Of a DNA stretch of 64,000 nucleotides, positions 7,153 through 14,787 are shown piece after piece; the stretch's first letter is position 1, and every line of letters begins with the position of its first letter. The stretch comes from Butyricicoccus pullicaecorum DSM 23266 (lineage in GTDB: Bacteria > Bacillota > Clostridia > Oscillospirales > Butyricicoccaceae): positions 257,261-321,260 of the forward strand of contig NZ_FUXW01000003.1 in NCBI RefSeq assembly GCF_900167005.1, in the 5' to 3' direction. Made by a program: the position numbers and the translations under genes. Below the pieces are notes generated by a model that was not told where the DNA came from, did not search any database, and saw nothing but the letters and a program-made list of their open reading frames with translations.

Positions 7153-9243
7153 TTACTTGTTCAGAACGGTCTGGATGTAGTTCTTCGCAACATTCAGAAC
7201 GTATTCCTGGCAAGCGGAACCGGTCTCCGGATTGAAGTCCTCACCGTAGATACCGGTGTTGGACAGAATGCGGATGCCCAGATACGGTACATCATAGGTC
7301 TTGCAGACCTGTGCAACCGAGTTGGACTCCATCTCCTCACAGGAAGAGCCGTTCAGCTCGTGCAGGAACAGCATGCGGTCGATCTGGTTGTTCCACTCGT
7401 CGCTCGAGGAAATAACGCCCTTGACAACCTTGCCCTTGTTGTAGGTGTCTGCAACTGCCTGTGCGCAGTTGAGCAGCGTCTCATCGCCCGGATACTTGAC
7501 TTCCTTAACGAAGGTCTTCTGGTTCTTGTCGTATGCGTAAACACCGTTCATGGTCATCGCCTTGTAGTCTACGCCTGCGCCCTTGGCAGAAGCCTCGGTC
7601 ATCCATGCAGCGGACGGAACGGTGGTCTCACCCAGAACGATGTCGAAGGTGTGCAGCTCGGGATCATGGCCGCCAGAAGTACCCTGGTTGATGACTGCTA
7701 CGGGGTTAAAGTACTCCATTGCCAGAGCGGTCGAAGCGCCTGCATTGGCCAGACCCTGCTCGGTGCGGGATACGACAACCGGGTAGCCGTCCAGCTGACC
7801 TGCAACATAGTACCACTGGCCGATGGTGTACTCGGTGGTGTCGGTCAGAGCCTTGACCATATCCTGCATCTCGATGTCCATTGCACCCTGGAGCAGGATC
7901 GGGCGCTTGTCGGACTTGTAGTCGACAACGACTGCAGCGTCAGCCTTCTGCACGCCCTGCTTCTTGAGTACGTTGTCGATGTAGGTCTTTGCAACGGTCA
8001 GAACGTATTCCTGGCAAGCCGGGCCGCTCTCCGGGTTGAAGTCCTCGCCGTAGATACCGGTGTTGGACAGGATACGGATGCCCAGGAAGGGTACGTCATA
8101 GGTCTGGCAGATCTGTGCAACTGCGTTGGTCTCCATCTCCTCGGTGGAAGAGCCCCACAGCTCGTTGAGGTACAGCATGCGGTCGATCTGGTTGTTCCAG
8201 GAGTCAGCAGAAGAGATAACACCGGTCACAACCTTGCCCTTGGTGTAGGTATCAGCAACCGACTGTGCGGTCTCGAGCAGGGTCTTGTCTGCCTTGTACT
8301 CGAACTTCTTAACGAAGGTCTTCTGATCCTTGTCGTATGCGTAAACGCCAGCGGGCTCGATTGCCTTGTAGTCTACGCCTGCGCCCTCAGCCGATGCAAC
8401 CGACTTGGTAGCCGATGCCGGAACGCTGGTCTCACCCAGAACGATGTCGAAGGTGTGCAGCGCGGGATCGTGGCCGCCAGAAGTACCCTGGTTGATGACT
8501 GCGATCGGGTCAAAGTGCTGCATTGCCAGTGCGGTGGTAACTGCTGCATTGGAAATACCCTGCTCGGTACGGGATACAACAACCGGATAGCCGCCCAGCA
8601 TACCGCGTACGAAGTGATAATTGTCGATGTCAACGGTCTCGGCATCGGTCAGCGCCTTGACCATGTCCTGCATCTCGATGTCCATTGCGCCCTGGAGCAG
8701 CAGCGGACGTGCATTCTCATAGCCGGTAACAACGGTTTCACCCTTTGCTGCCAGCGTAACGGTCAGGCTTGCCTCGTCCCATGCAACGTCGTAGTCCATT
8801 GCCTCAGCCAAGAAACGAACCGGTGCGTAAGTGCGGTTGTCCTTCTGTACGGCAGCGGTGTCCATGGTCAGCTCCTCGGTCACCGGGTCCTTGCCCTCTT
8901 CGGCGACGACGTGCTGGTACTTGTTGGAATCGATGGTGAAGACGACCGATTCATTGCCGCGGGTAAAGGTCGCGGTCTTGGCTTCCTCGTTCCATGCGAC
9001 TTCCAGATCCATCGCGTTTGCAATGGTGCGCAGCGGCGTCATGGTGCGGTCGTTCTCGTCCTGGTACGGCATACCGAGCTCGTCGTTGAATACAACGGCC
9101 TCATATTCCCCCGTGGTCTTGTCCTGTACACGGACCGAAATGCCTGCCTTCTGGGTATCGTCTGCCGCAAATGCAGACATCGTGCCCATGCCAGCCAGCA
9201 TCGAGACCGACAGAACGCCGGATACGATCTTCTGGATCTTCAT
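7153..9243 (-). CDS. Secreted protein: copper-amine-oxidase-like N-domain plus two MTA/SAH-nucleosidase-like domains
   Basis: A 696-residue exported protein. Residues 1-27 are a signal peptide ending in SAFA-A. Residues 35-165 are two halves of a copper-amine-oxidase N-terminal-like (stalk) module, with TPLRTIANAM and APVRFLAEAM. Then come two tandem copies (about 178-424 and 447-693) of a phosphorylase/nucleosidase domain related to MTA/SAH nucleosidase. Each copy keeps GAMxxE (185-190; 453-458), the NQGTSGG loop and the Met-Glu pair that binds ribose (370-371; 638-639). The catalytic Asp of the RAISD segment is Asn in both (RILSN, 394 and 662). Single-domain cytosolic enzymes have about 230 residues, so duplication and secretion are both unusual. 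It may salvage or bind extracellular nucleosides. The start has AAGGAGG. It is a single gene with a palindrome at its promoter. Confidence 0.9.
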   Translation of the reverse strand: MKIQKIVSGVLSVSMLAGMGTMSAFAADDTQKAGISVRVQDKTTGEYEAVVFNDELGMPYQDENDRTMTPLRTIANAMDLEVAWNEEAKTATFTRGNESVVFTIDSNKYQHVVAEEGKDPVTEELTMDTAAVQKDNRTYAPVRFLAEAMDYDVAWDEASLTVTLAAKGETVVTGYENARPLLLQGAMDIEMQDMVKALTDAETVDIDNYHFVRGMLGGYPVVVSRTEQGISNAAVTTALAMQHFDPIAVINQGTSGGHDPALHTFDIVLGETSVPASATKSVASAEGAGVDYKAIEPAGVYAYDKDQKTFVKKFEYKADKTLLETAQSVADTYTKGKVVTGVISSADSWNNQIDRMLYLNELWGSSTEEMETNAVAQICQTYDVPFLGIRILSNTGIYGEDFNPESGPACQEYVLTVAKTYIDNVLKKQGVQKADAAVVVDYKSDKRPILLQGAMDIEMQDMVKALTDTTEYTIGQWYYVAGQLDGYPVVVSRTEQGLANAGASTALAMEYFNPVAVINQGTSGGHDPELHTFDIVLGETTVPSAAWMTEASAKGAGVDYKAMTMNGVYAYDKNQKTFVKEVKYPGDETLLNCAQAVADTYNKGKVVKGVISSSDEWNNQIDRMLFLHELNGSSCEEMESNSVAQVCKTYDVPYLGIRILSNTGIYGEDFNPETGSACQEYVLNVAKNYIQTVLNK

Positions 9244-9264
9244 TCTTACATCCTCCTTATTGTC

Positions 9265-9313
9265 TGGACAAATTTGTCCACGTGGGGTACATTATAGGCG
9301 AAAAATATTGTTT
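9265..9313 (-). promoter_or_regulatory. Promoter with palindromic operator of the tandem nucleosidase gene
   Basis: A perfect TATAAT on the minus strand (plus 9291-9296) has TTGCAG 17 bases upstream. A 16-base perfect palindrome, TGGACAAATTTGTCCA (9265-9280), lies at the expected transcription start, just before the AAGGAGG site. Its position is typical of a repressor operator. The region 9314-9428 is AT-rich and holds nothing else I can name. Confidence 0.7.
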
Positions 9314-9428
9314 CTGCAATGCGGTTTCTCAAATTTTGTCATTTTTACAACGATTTTGAATTGGTCAGACAATAAAAATTTGCATAAACTTGCTTTTTTC
9401 ACAATTTTTTTGTGCAAGTCGTATGATC

Positions 9429-10049
9429 TTATCCCACGCTGTTTAAAAAGTCGGTCAGCTCTGCCGCCAGACGTGCGGGTGCCTGCTCGTTGACCTCATG
9501 CCCCACGCCTGCAACCCAGTGCAGCTCGGCTGTTTTCACACGGCTGGCCAGCTCCTGCGCCGCCTTTTGATTGGCACGATCTTTTTCACCGCACAAAATC
9601 CGAACCGGAATGTCAATCTGCTGCAATTTGCGGGTGAAATCCAGCTGCATCATCGAACGGGTCAGTCTGCGCATCTGCTGCCGATCCAGTCCGGTTTCCT
9701 CGAAGGCCGATGCGGGCAAAAGCCGAAAGATAAAGTCCTGCATGACCATGAGCCGTTTGGGCATGCGGTATTGCGGTGCAATCAGGCACAGCGCACCAAC
9801 CTTTTGCGGATGCTCCAAAGTATAGTGCAGCGCGAGTACCGCACCGAGAGACAGTCCGCACAGCGCAAACGGTGCGTCAAACTGGGCACAATAGGACGCA
9901 AACTCTCGATACAGGTCATCATATGTTCCGTCCTGGAAAAAATCTGACAGATTGGGCTGTTCGGTGTGTATCTGTCCGGGCAAATGTTCGCGCACCTTGT
10001 CCCACGCGGATGCCTGTTGTCCAAGTCCATGCAGCAGCAAGCAGTTCAT
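9429..10049 (-). CDS. Alpha/beta-fold hydrolase
   Basis: A 206-residue single-domain alpha/beta hydrolase. The oxyanion-hole motif LLHGLG is at residues 5-10, the nucleophile elbow GLSLG has Ser67, and Asp157 (GEKD) and His184 (GVGHEVN) complete the triad. It is shorter than most family members (250-300 residues) because the lid between strands 6 and 7 is small. It is probably a cytosolic esterase or lipase-like enzyme; the substrate is unknown. It lies downstream of ilvE on the same strand, but the ilvE terminator separates them. The start has an AAGGAAGGG site. Confidence 0.85.
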   Translation of the reverse strand: MNCLLLHGLGQQASAWDKVREHLPGQIHTEQPNLSDFFQDGTYDDLYREFASYCAQFDAPFALCGLSLGAVLALHYTLEHPQKVGALCLIAPQYRMPKRLMVMQDFIFRLLPASAFEETGLDRQQMRRLTRSMMQLDFTRKLQQIDIPVRILCGEKDRANQKAAQELASRVKTAELHWVAGVGHEVNEQAPARLAAELTDFLNSVG

Positions 10050-10072
10050 CGTTTTCCCTTCCTTTCCGATAC

Positions 10073-10107
10073 AAAAAGCCCCGCAAAGCGTTTGCTCCGC
10101 AGGGCTT
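10073..10107 (-). terminator. Terminator of ilvE
   Basis: Stem AAGCCC/GGGCTT extended by GC/GC across one mismatch. On the minus strand it runs into five T (plus A run 10073-10077). It lies between the ilvE stop and the hydrolase start. Confidence 0.75.
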
Positions 10108-10133
10108 CATTCATGCTATTTGTTTGTATTCGC

Positions 10134-11201
10134 TCAGTCTACCTTGACCGTCCAGCCCATATCGTCCGGGATCTTGCCCCACTGGATGCCGGTCAGGGTA
10201 TCATACAGCTTGTGGGTGATCTCACCGATCTTGCCGTCGTTGATGTAAGCGACATCGCCCTCGTAGCGCAGCTCACCAACCGGAGAGATGACAGCCGCAG
10301 TACCGGTGCCGAAGACTTCCTCGAGCTTGCCTTCCTTAGATGCCTTCATGACATCAGCGACGGGCAGACGCTCCTCGGAAACCGGGATGCCCCACTTCTT
10401 GAGCAGCTCGATGCACGACATACGGGTAACACCGGGCAGAACGGTGCCAACGCAGGGAGCAGTGTAAACGGTGCCGTCGATCTTAAAGAAGCAGTTCATG
10501 GAGCCGACTTCCTCGACGTACTTATGCTCAACGCCATCCAGCCACAGGGTCTGCTCGTAGCCCAGATCGTGCGCCTTGACCTGCGAAATCAGGGAAGCTG
10601 CGTAGTTACCGCCGCACTTGGTAAAGCCGGTACCGCCCGGGCATGCACGGGTGTACTCGTCCTCGACGAAGATCTTGACCGGGTTGATGCCGGTGGAGTA
10701 GTACGCACCAACCGGCGAGCAGATGATGATAAACTGATGAGTCGCCGACGGACGAACGCCCAGATGGGGCTCGGTCGCAATGACAAACGGACGGATGTAC
10801 AGGCTGGTGCCCTCCTGATGGGGTACCCAATCCTCGTCGGTCTTGACCAGCGCCTTGACTGCCTGGATAAAGTCCTCGGTCGACAGCGACGGCAGGCACA
10901 TACGATGGTTGGTGTTCTGCATACGCTCTGCGTTGCGGTCGGGACGGAACAGCTGTACCGAGCCGTCAGGCAGACGGTATGCCTTCATGCCCTCAAAGGA
11001 CTCCATTGCATAGTGCAGAACCATGGCAGCCGGATCGAGTGCGAGCGGCTGATAGGGCACGATGCGTGCGTCATGCCATCCCTGACCCTCGGTGTGGTCA
11101 ACGATGAACATGTGGTCGGTGTAGTATTTGCCAAAGCCCAGAGCCGATTCGTCGGGCTTTTCTTTCTTATTCTGGGTCAGTTCGTAGCGGATGTCGAGCA
11201 T
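10134..11201 (-). CDS. ilvE: Branched-chain-amino-acid aminotransferase
   Basis: A 355-residue fold-type IV PLP enzyme that interconverts leucine, isoleucine and valine with their 2-oxo acids, using glutamate/2-oxoglutarate. PLP binds Lys195 in TKCGGNYAAS. The conserved EVGSMN (231-236) and the N-terminal segment LGFGKYYTDHMF are typical of the BCAT type (about 340-360 residues). An upstream in-frame start would add 27 residues with no ribosome site and no homology, so the ATG at 11201 is preferred. It is a single gene with its own promoter and terminator. Confidence 0.95.
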   Translation of the reverse strand: MLDIRYELTQNKKEKPDESALGFGKYYTDHMFIVDHTEGQGWHDARIVPYQPLALDPAAMVLHYAMESFEGMKAYRLPDGSVQLFRPDRNAERMQNTNHRMCLPSLSTEDFIQAVKALVKTDEDWVPHQEGTSLYIRPFVIATEPHLGVRPSATHQFIIICSPVGAYYSTGINPVKIFVEDEYTRACPGGTGFTKCGGNYAASLISQVKAHDLGYEQTLWLDGVEHKYVEEVGSMNCFFKIDGTVYTAPCVGTVLPGVTRMSCIELLKKWGIPVSEERLPVADVMKASKEGKLEEVFGTGTAAVISPVGELRYEGDVAYINDGKIGEITHKLYDTLTGIQWGKIPDDMGWTVKVD

Positions 11202-11247
11202 GATAATTTCACTCTTTTCTGTTAAACTATGGTAAAGGATTGTTTTT

Positions 11248-11276
11248 ATTTTATCCCTTTTTCTTTGACTTTTCAA
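11248..11276 (-). promoter_or_regulatory. Sigma-A promoter of ilvE
   Basis: On the minus strand, TTGAAA (plus 11271-11276), 17-base spacer, TAAAAT (plus 11248-11253). Both hexamers are one base from consensus. No T-box or other leader element is visible in the short leader. Confidence 0.75.
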
Positions 11277-11294
11277 GTGCAATTTTCGTTTTTT

Positions 11295-12023
11295 TCATAG
11301 ATGTTGTTCGGGTTCATCGGAAAGCTGTTCGTCTTTTCCAACCTCTCCCAAGCGTTCAATCCGCCATTCCTGCCACCAGTTTTCCAATATCAGACAGATG
11401 ATACCAATATAAATCAGCATGCTGGAAACCGATTCCATCTGTTCTGCAACCGAGCTGATATCCAATAAAAGACCAGCGACAATCGGCAGTACACCGAGCA
11501 GCGGAATGATTGGCGCAAAGATTCCCCATCGTTTACGGTCAGCTTCTTTCAGCTGACACTTATGGCGCTCATAAATGGCATAATCAGCCTCGATCTGTGC
11601 TTCCTCCTCGTCGTCCATGCCATCCATCTGACGTTTTTGCCAGATAATATACAAGATGAGACTCAACAGCGCCGCACCAAGAATCAGAACTACGAACACG
11701 CCCGCGACAAATACAGCCGGTAGCACCAGTATCAACATACCATCTAAGAGCAACAGCAGCAAGCCCAGCCAGGGCATGACCGGTGCAAAGGCTCCGAACT
11801 GCCCACGACAATACCACTGCGCAGCATACGCCCGGAACGCATTTTCTTCATGCTTCTCCTCAGAAATCGCATCGGGCAGCGTACGTACCCACATGACAAT
11901 CGCAACTAAAATGTAGGTGACCCCATCACGGTTATCTGCCAGCAGATTCTTAACCCCATAGGCAATCATTGCACCGCCAAACAACAGGTGCAAAATCAGC
12001 TCTTTCCAGCTTCTCACCTTCAT
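11295..12023 (-). CDS. Uncharacterised membrane protein with internal duplication
   Basis: A 242-residue protein I cannot assign to a family. It has two related halves. Each has a charged stretch followed by a Pro-rich hydrophobic hairpin: GAFAPVMPWLG near residue 77 and GIFAPIIPLLG near residue 165. About six helices are predicted. A long acidic segment (DDEEEAQIE) lies between the halves, and the C-terminus is polar. The alternative GTG start three codons upstream is less likely than this ATG, which has AAGGGCGG nine bases away. It has a good promoter and no clear terminator. The function is unknown. Confidence 0.75.
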   Translation of the reverse strand: MKVRSWKELILHLLFGGAMIAYGVKNLLADNRDGVTYILVAIVMWVRTLPDAISEEKHEENAFRAYAAQWYCRGQFGAFAPVMPWLGLLLLLLDGMLILVLPAVFVAGVFVVLILGAALLSLILYIIWQKRQMDGMDDEEEAQIEADYAIYERHKCQLKEADRKRWGIFAPIIPLLGVLPIVAGLLLDISSVAEQMESVSSMLIYIGIICLILENWWQEWRIERLGEVGKDEQLSDEPEQHL

Positions 12024-12084
12024 ATCATGCACCGCCCTTCTCTTGACCGGGACCAGCTATGATTTTCCCTCTTTCTTTGACCCT

Positions 12085-12113
12085 ATTCTATCATCCCCCC
12101 TGCCCTGCTGCAA
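12085..12113 (-). promoter_or_regulatory. Sigma-A promoter of the duplicated membrane protein gene
   Basis: Minus-strand TTGCAG (plus 12108-12113), 17 bases, TAGAAT (plus 12085-12090). Confidence 0.6.
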
Positions 12114-12122
12114 GGCTGGTCG

Positions 12123-12151
12123 TTGCGCCCCAATGACTGCCGTGTTATAAT
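12123..12151 (+). promoter_or_regulatory. Sigma-A promoter of the NodB-like gene
   Basis: TTGCGC at 12123-12128, 17-base spacer, perfect TATAAT at 12146-12151, 34 bases before the start codon. It is divergent from the promoter of the preceding membrane protein gene. Confidence 0.65.
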
Positions 12152-12185
12152 AATGATATCTATGAGCCAAAGGAGGAACCTACGC

Positions 12186-13385
12186 ATGAAACGCCCGCTC
12201 AGCCGGCTCATCTGCCTGATTTTGTGTATTCTTTTGACCTGCGGCTGTCTGTTTACCACCAGCTTTGCCGCAAACGACGATATCACCCTGACCGCGGTCA
12301 ACGATTCCTTTCTGCCCCTCTCGTCCTCGACGATGCCCGTCCGCCGCGGCGGCGCACAGTACGTGCCCTATTCGGTCTTTTCGGGTACGCTGGGCATCTC
12401 AGGGTCTTACAATTCGTCCGATCAAGTGCTCACCCTGTCCAACGGTGAGACTTCGCTGCGCTTTGACCTCAGCCGCGGTACGGTATACGATCAGAACATG
12501 AACAGCTACACCACCCCGGCCTACTGGATCAACAGTACCATCTATGTACCGGTCAAGCTGGTGTGCGGCAAGTTCAATCTGACCTACTCCAACATTCCGG
12601 CCGCCGCGCCCATCCTGCGCATTTGCAATAGTTCGGCTTCGCTGTCCGACTCGTCCTTTGTGTCCTCTTCGACCAACACCATCCGCAGTATGCTGGACGC
12701 GTACAATGGCCAGAGCAGCGGCTCGTCCGGTTCATCCCGTCCCTCGGGTTCGGACAGTGATTCCATTCCTACGCCCATCGACCCCACCACTGGTCAGCCC
12801 ACCGATACCCCAGTTATGAAGCCCAGCGCGGTCTATCTGGCCTATGTCGGTGCACCGGGTAAGAATACCGAAGCCATTTTGGATGCGCTGGACGCCGCAG
12901 GCATGAAAGCTGCATTTTTCGTCCCCGCAGACGGCACGACACTGGATGAAGATTTGCTGCGCCAGATCGTCGGACGCGGTCACACGGTCGGCTTCACCCT
13001 GCTGTCCTCGGCACTGACCATGCCCGAAAAGCTGCGCGTCGCCAACGACACCCTGTTCCACGCGACCGGCACGGTCAGCCATCTGGTCTGCATCTCGGAC
13101 GGCTCGGAACACCTGAGCGCGACTCAGCAGCAGGAACTTCTGGACAGCGGCTATCGTCTGTGGGATGCCTCGCTGGACAGCCGTGACCACTCGTATGGCC
13201 CGGCGGCTGCCGCACAGACAGTCACAACCGCACTCAGCCAGACCACGGCACCGGTTGTCATCCGCATGGGACAGTACACCGCGACCGCACGCACAACCGA
13301 ACTGGTCTGCGCCTATCTGAGCACCTACTCCATCCCCGTTCAGACCATTACCTTTACCCGCTCCCCGGTCAACAACATCACCTAA
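12186..13385 (+). CDS. Exported copper-amine-oxidase-like/degenerate polysaccharide-deacetylase protein
   Basis: A 399-residue exported protein. A signal peptide spans residues 1-28 (cleavage after SFA); the CGC within it could also be a lipobox-like site. Residues 33-150 resemble the copper-amine-oxidase N-like module (YVPYSVFSGTLG ... YVPVKLVCGKF). A Ser/Pro/Thr-rich linker follows (170-200). The C-terminal 190 residues have the NodB polysaccharide-deacetylase layout, including AILDALDAAGMKAAFFVPA. However, the metal-binding DDGP is replaced by VGAP and the HxxxH motif by GFTLLSS, so deacetylase activity is unlikely. It is probably a wall-binding or regulatory pseudoenzyme. The start is fixed by AAAGGAGG at 12170-12177; an upstream in-frame ATG lacks a site. 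It has its own promoter and precedes sigG. Confidence 0.82.
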   Translation: MKRPLSRLICLILCILLTCGCLFTTSFAANDDITLTAVNDSFLPLSSSTMPVRRGGAQYVPYSVFSGTLGISGSYNSSDQVLTLSNGETSLRFDLSRGTVYDQNMNSYTTPAYWINSTIYVPVKLVCGKFNLTYSNIPAAAPILRICNSSASLSDSSFVSSSTNTIRSMLDAYNGQSSGSSGSSRPSGSDSDSIPTPIDPTTGQPTDTPVMKPSAVYLAYVGAPGKNTEAILDALDAAGMKAAFFVPADGTTLDEDLLRQIVGRGHTVGFTLLSSALTMPEKLRVANDTLFHATGTVSHLVCISDGSEHLSATQQQELLDSGYRLWDASLDSRDHSYGPAAAAQTVTTALSQTTAPVVIRMGQYTATARTTELVCAYLSTYSIPVQTITFTRSPVNNIT

Positions 13386-13438
13386 CCCGCGCTTCTAACA
13401 CAATTCCACCGTCGAATCTGCGAAAATCCGGTCGTGCT

Positions 13439-13448
13439 GGAAAAAATA
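13439..13448 (+). promoter_or_regulatory. Possible sigma-F type -10 element upstream of sigG
   Basis: GGAAAAAATA fits the forespore sigma-F -10 pattern GGnnAnAnTR. It would start a transcript near 13455, just before the leader hairpin. No convincing -35 element is found at the expected 14-16 base spacing (GAATC at 13414 is 20 bases away), so this is tentative. Confidence 0.3.
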
Positions 13449-13460
13449 TAGACCGTATAT

Positions 13461-13510
13461 CCCTCCTGTGCTGTTGGGCAAACTTCCTGTAAGAAGACAA
13501 GCCAGGAGGG
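13461..13510 (+). promoter_or_regulatory. sigG leader hairpin that covers the ribosome site
   Basis: CCCTCCTG (13461-13468) is perfectly complementary to CAGGAGGG (13503-13510), which contains the sigG Shine-Dalgarno sequence. Pairing would close a 34-base loop (with a smaller CTTC/GAAG hairpin inside) and mask the ribosome site seven bases before the ATG. A leader hairpin that occludes the ribosome site is known to limit sigG translation in Bacillus subtilis. Confidence 0.7.
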
Positions 13511-13517
13511 ATTTGTC

Positions 13518-14288
13518 ATGCAAAGCAAAGTGGAAATCTGCGGTGTCAATACCGCGTCCCTGACCGTCATCCCGGCAAACGAGATGACCGATCTGCTGCG
13601 ACAGGCGCACGACGGCAACGCCGCAGCGCGGGAAAAACTCATCCGTGGAAATCTCCGTCTGGTGCTCTCGGTCATCCAGCGCTTCCACGGACGCAGCGAG
13701 TCGGTGGACGATCTGTTTCAGGTCGGCTGCATCGGTCTGATCAAATCCATCGACAATTTTAATTGTGATCTCAATGTGCGCTTTTCTACCTACGCTGTGC
13801 CCATGATTATCGGTGAAATTCGCCGGTATCTGCGCGATAACAGCGCAATCCGCGTCTCGCGCTCCATGCGGGACACCGCTTATCGTGCCCTGCAAGCCAA
13901 AGAAGCATTCATCCGCGAGCACCAGCGCGAACCTACTATTACAGAACTTGCCAAGGCACTCGATATGAAAAAAGAGGACGTTGTATTCGCACTCGATGCC
14001 ATCTCCGACCCAGTCTCACTTTATGAACCGGTCTGGGGCGAGGAAGGCGACGCACTGTGCGTCATGGATCAGGTGGGCGATACCAAAAACACCGACGAAC
14101 ATTGGCTCAATCAGATTGCACTGAAAGAAGCCATCAGCAGCCTGTCCGAGCGCGAAAAGCGCATCGTCCACATGCGCTTTTTCGAGGGCAGAACCCAGAT
14201 GGAAGTCGCGTCCGCTATTCATATTTCACAGGCACAGGTGTCTCGTCTGGAAAAAGGCGCACTCGCCAGAATCCGCAAACAAATTTAA
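13518..14288 (+). CDS. sigG: Forespore RNA polymerase sigma factor SigG
   Basis: A 256-residue sigma-70 family factor that directs late forespore transcription during sporulation. The N-terminal KVEICGV(N/D)T is the signature of sigma-G rather than sigma-F, and the protein aligns with Bacillus SigG over its full length. Region 2 contains VDDLFQVGCIGLIKSID and RFSTYAVPMIIGEIRRYLRDN. Region 3 carries DPVSLYEPV, and region 4 ends in QMEVASAIHISQAQVSRLEK, the helix-turn-helix. The ATG start has AGGAGGG, which an upstream repeat can mask. The gene is alone here rather than next to spoIIGA/sigE as in Bacillus. It shows that the organism belongs to a spore-forming lineage. A structured repeat follows the stop. 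Confidence 0.95.
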   Translation: MQSKVEICGVNTASLTVIPANEMTDLLRQAHDGNAAAREKLIRGNLRLVLSVIQRFHGRSESVDDLFQVGCIGLIKSIDNFNCDLNVRFSTYAVPMIIGEIRRYLRDNSAIRVSRSMRDTAYRALQAKEAFIREHQREPTITELAKALDMKKEDVVFALDAISDPVSLYEPVWGEEGDALCVMDQVGDTKNTDEHWLNQIALKEAISSLSEREKRIVHMRFFEGRTQMEVASAIHISQAQVSRLEKGALARIRKQI

Positions 14289-14304
14289 AGCACCGTATTT
14301 TCCC

Positions 14305-14535
14305 TCTCGCAGGCGAAATAAAGCTTTCGCTCAAGCCTTTCTCGAACCTTGCGGGCTTTGAAAAGGCCCCTGTGGGGCGTTTTCCCGCAAGGCTGTGGCC
14401 GACTTGTTCGGCCAAGGCCCTAACACGCGGGCACCGTTGTGCTGAGTCGCGCTCCGGCCCGAATGAGTGCAACGGGCGAAACTCCCCTCTTGAAACCCGG
14501 TCTCCGCCCCGGGTTTCAACCCAAACAAACCAAAA
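14305..14535 (+). repeat. Structured intergenic repeat, copy A (after sigG)
   Basis: This gene-free stretch starts with a core AGGCGAAATAAAGCTTTCGC (14311-14330) that is shared, with one change in its first 19 bases, with copy B near 16280-16292. It folds into a series of hairpins: GCGAAA/TTTCGC; CCTTGCGGG/CCCGCAAGG (14348-14392) with an inner GCCCC/GGGGC; TGGCCGA/TCGGCCA (14396-14414); and GAAACCCGG/CCGGGTTTC near 14492-14517. No reading frame is convincing. It may be a dispersed element or a structured 3' RNA; its function is unknown. Confidence 0.6.
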
Positions 14536-14537
14536 CA

Positions 14538-14563
14538 AAGACCGTCCGATTGGACGGTCTTTT
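14538..14563 (+). terminator. Bidirectional terminator, sigG/repeat A and small XRE gene
   Basis: AAGACCGTCC and its perfect complement around a GATT loop, followed on the plus strand by TTTT. The minus-strand XRE gene stops at its edge, and that strand has an AACAAAG/CTTTGTT flank. Confidence 0.85.
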
Positions 14564-14783
14564 ATGTTTCTTCATCTTCAAAATAAAACAAGTCTTCGAA
14601 CTTCTTGTCCAACGCAATGCATAAAACCAGCGCCAGTTTGGCAGTCGGGTTAAACTGTCCGGTCTCGATCGAGCTGATCGTCTGGCGAGATACACCCACC
14701 AATTCCGCAAGCGCACCCTGTGACAGGTTTTTTTCCGCCCGCGCCGCTTTGAGACGGTTTTTTAAAATCAGCTGATCGTCCAT
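14562..14783 (-). CDS. Small XRE-family transcriptional regulator
   Basis: A 73-residue protein that is essentially a single XRE helix-turn-helix (LSQGALAELVGVSRQTISSIETGQFNPT), the size of the many small Cro/CI-like regulators found in Firmicutes. It starts four bases after the stop of the small membrane protein gene and is its operon partner. Three near-identical palindromic sites lie at the operon promoter, so this protein is the obvious candidate for the autorepressor. The regulated signal is unknown. Confidence 0.88.
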   Translation of the reverse strand: MDDQLILKNRLKAARAEKNLSQGALAELVGVSRQTISSIETGQFNPTAKLALVLCIALDKKFEDLFYFEDEET

Positions 14784-14787
14784 TTTC

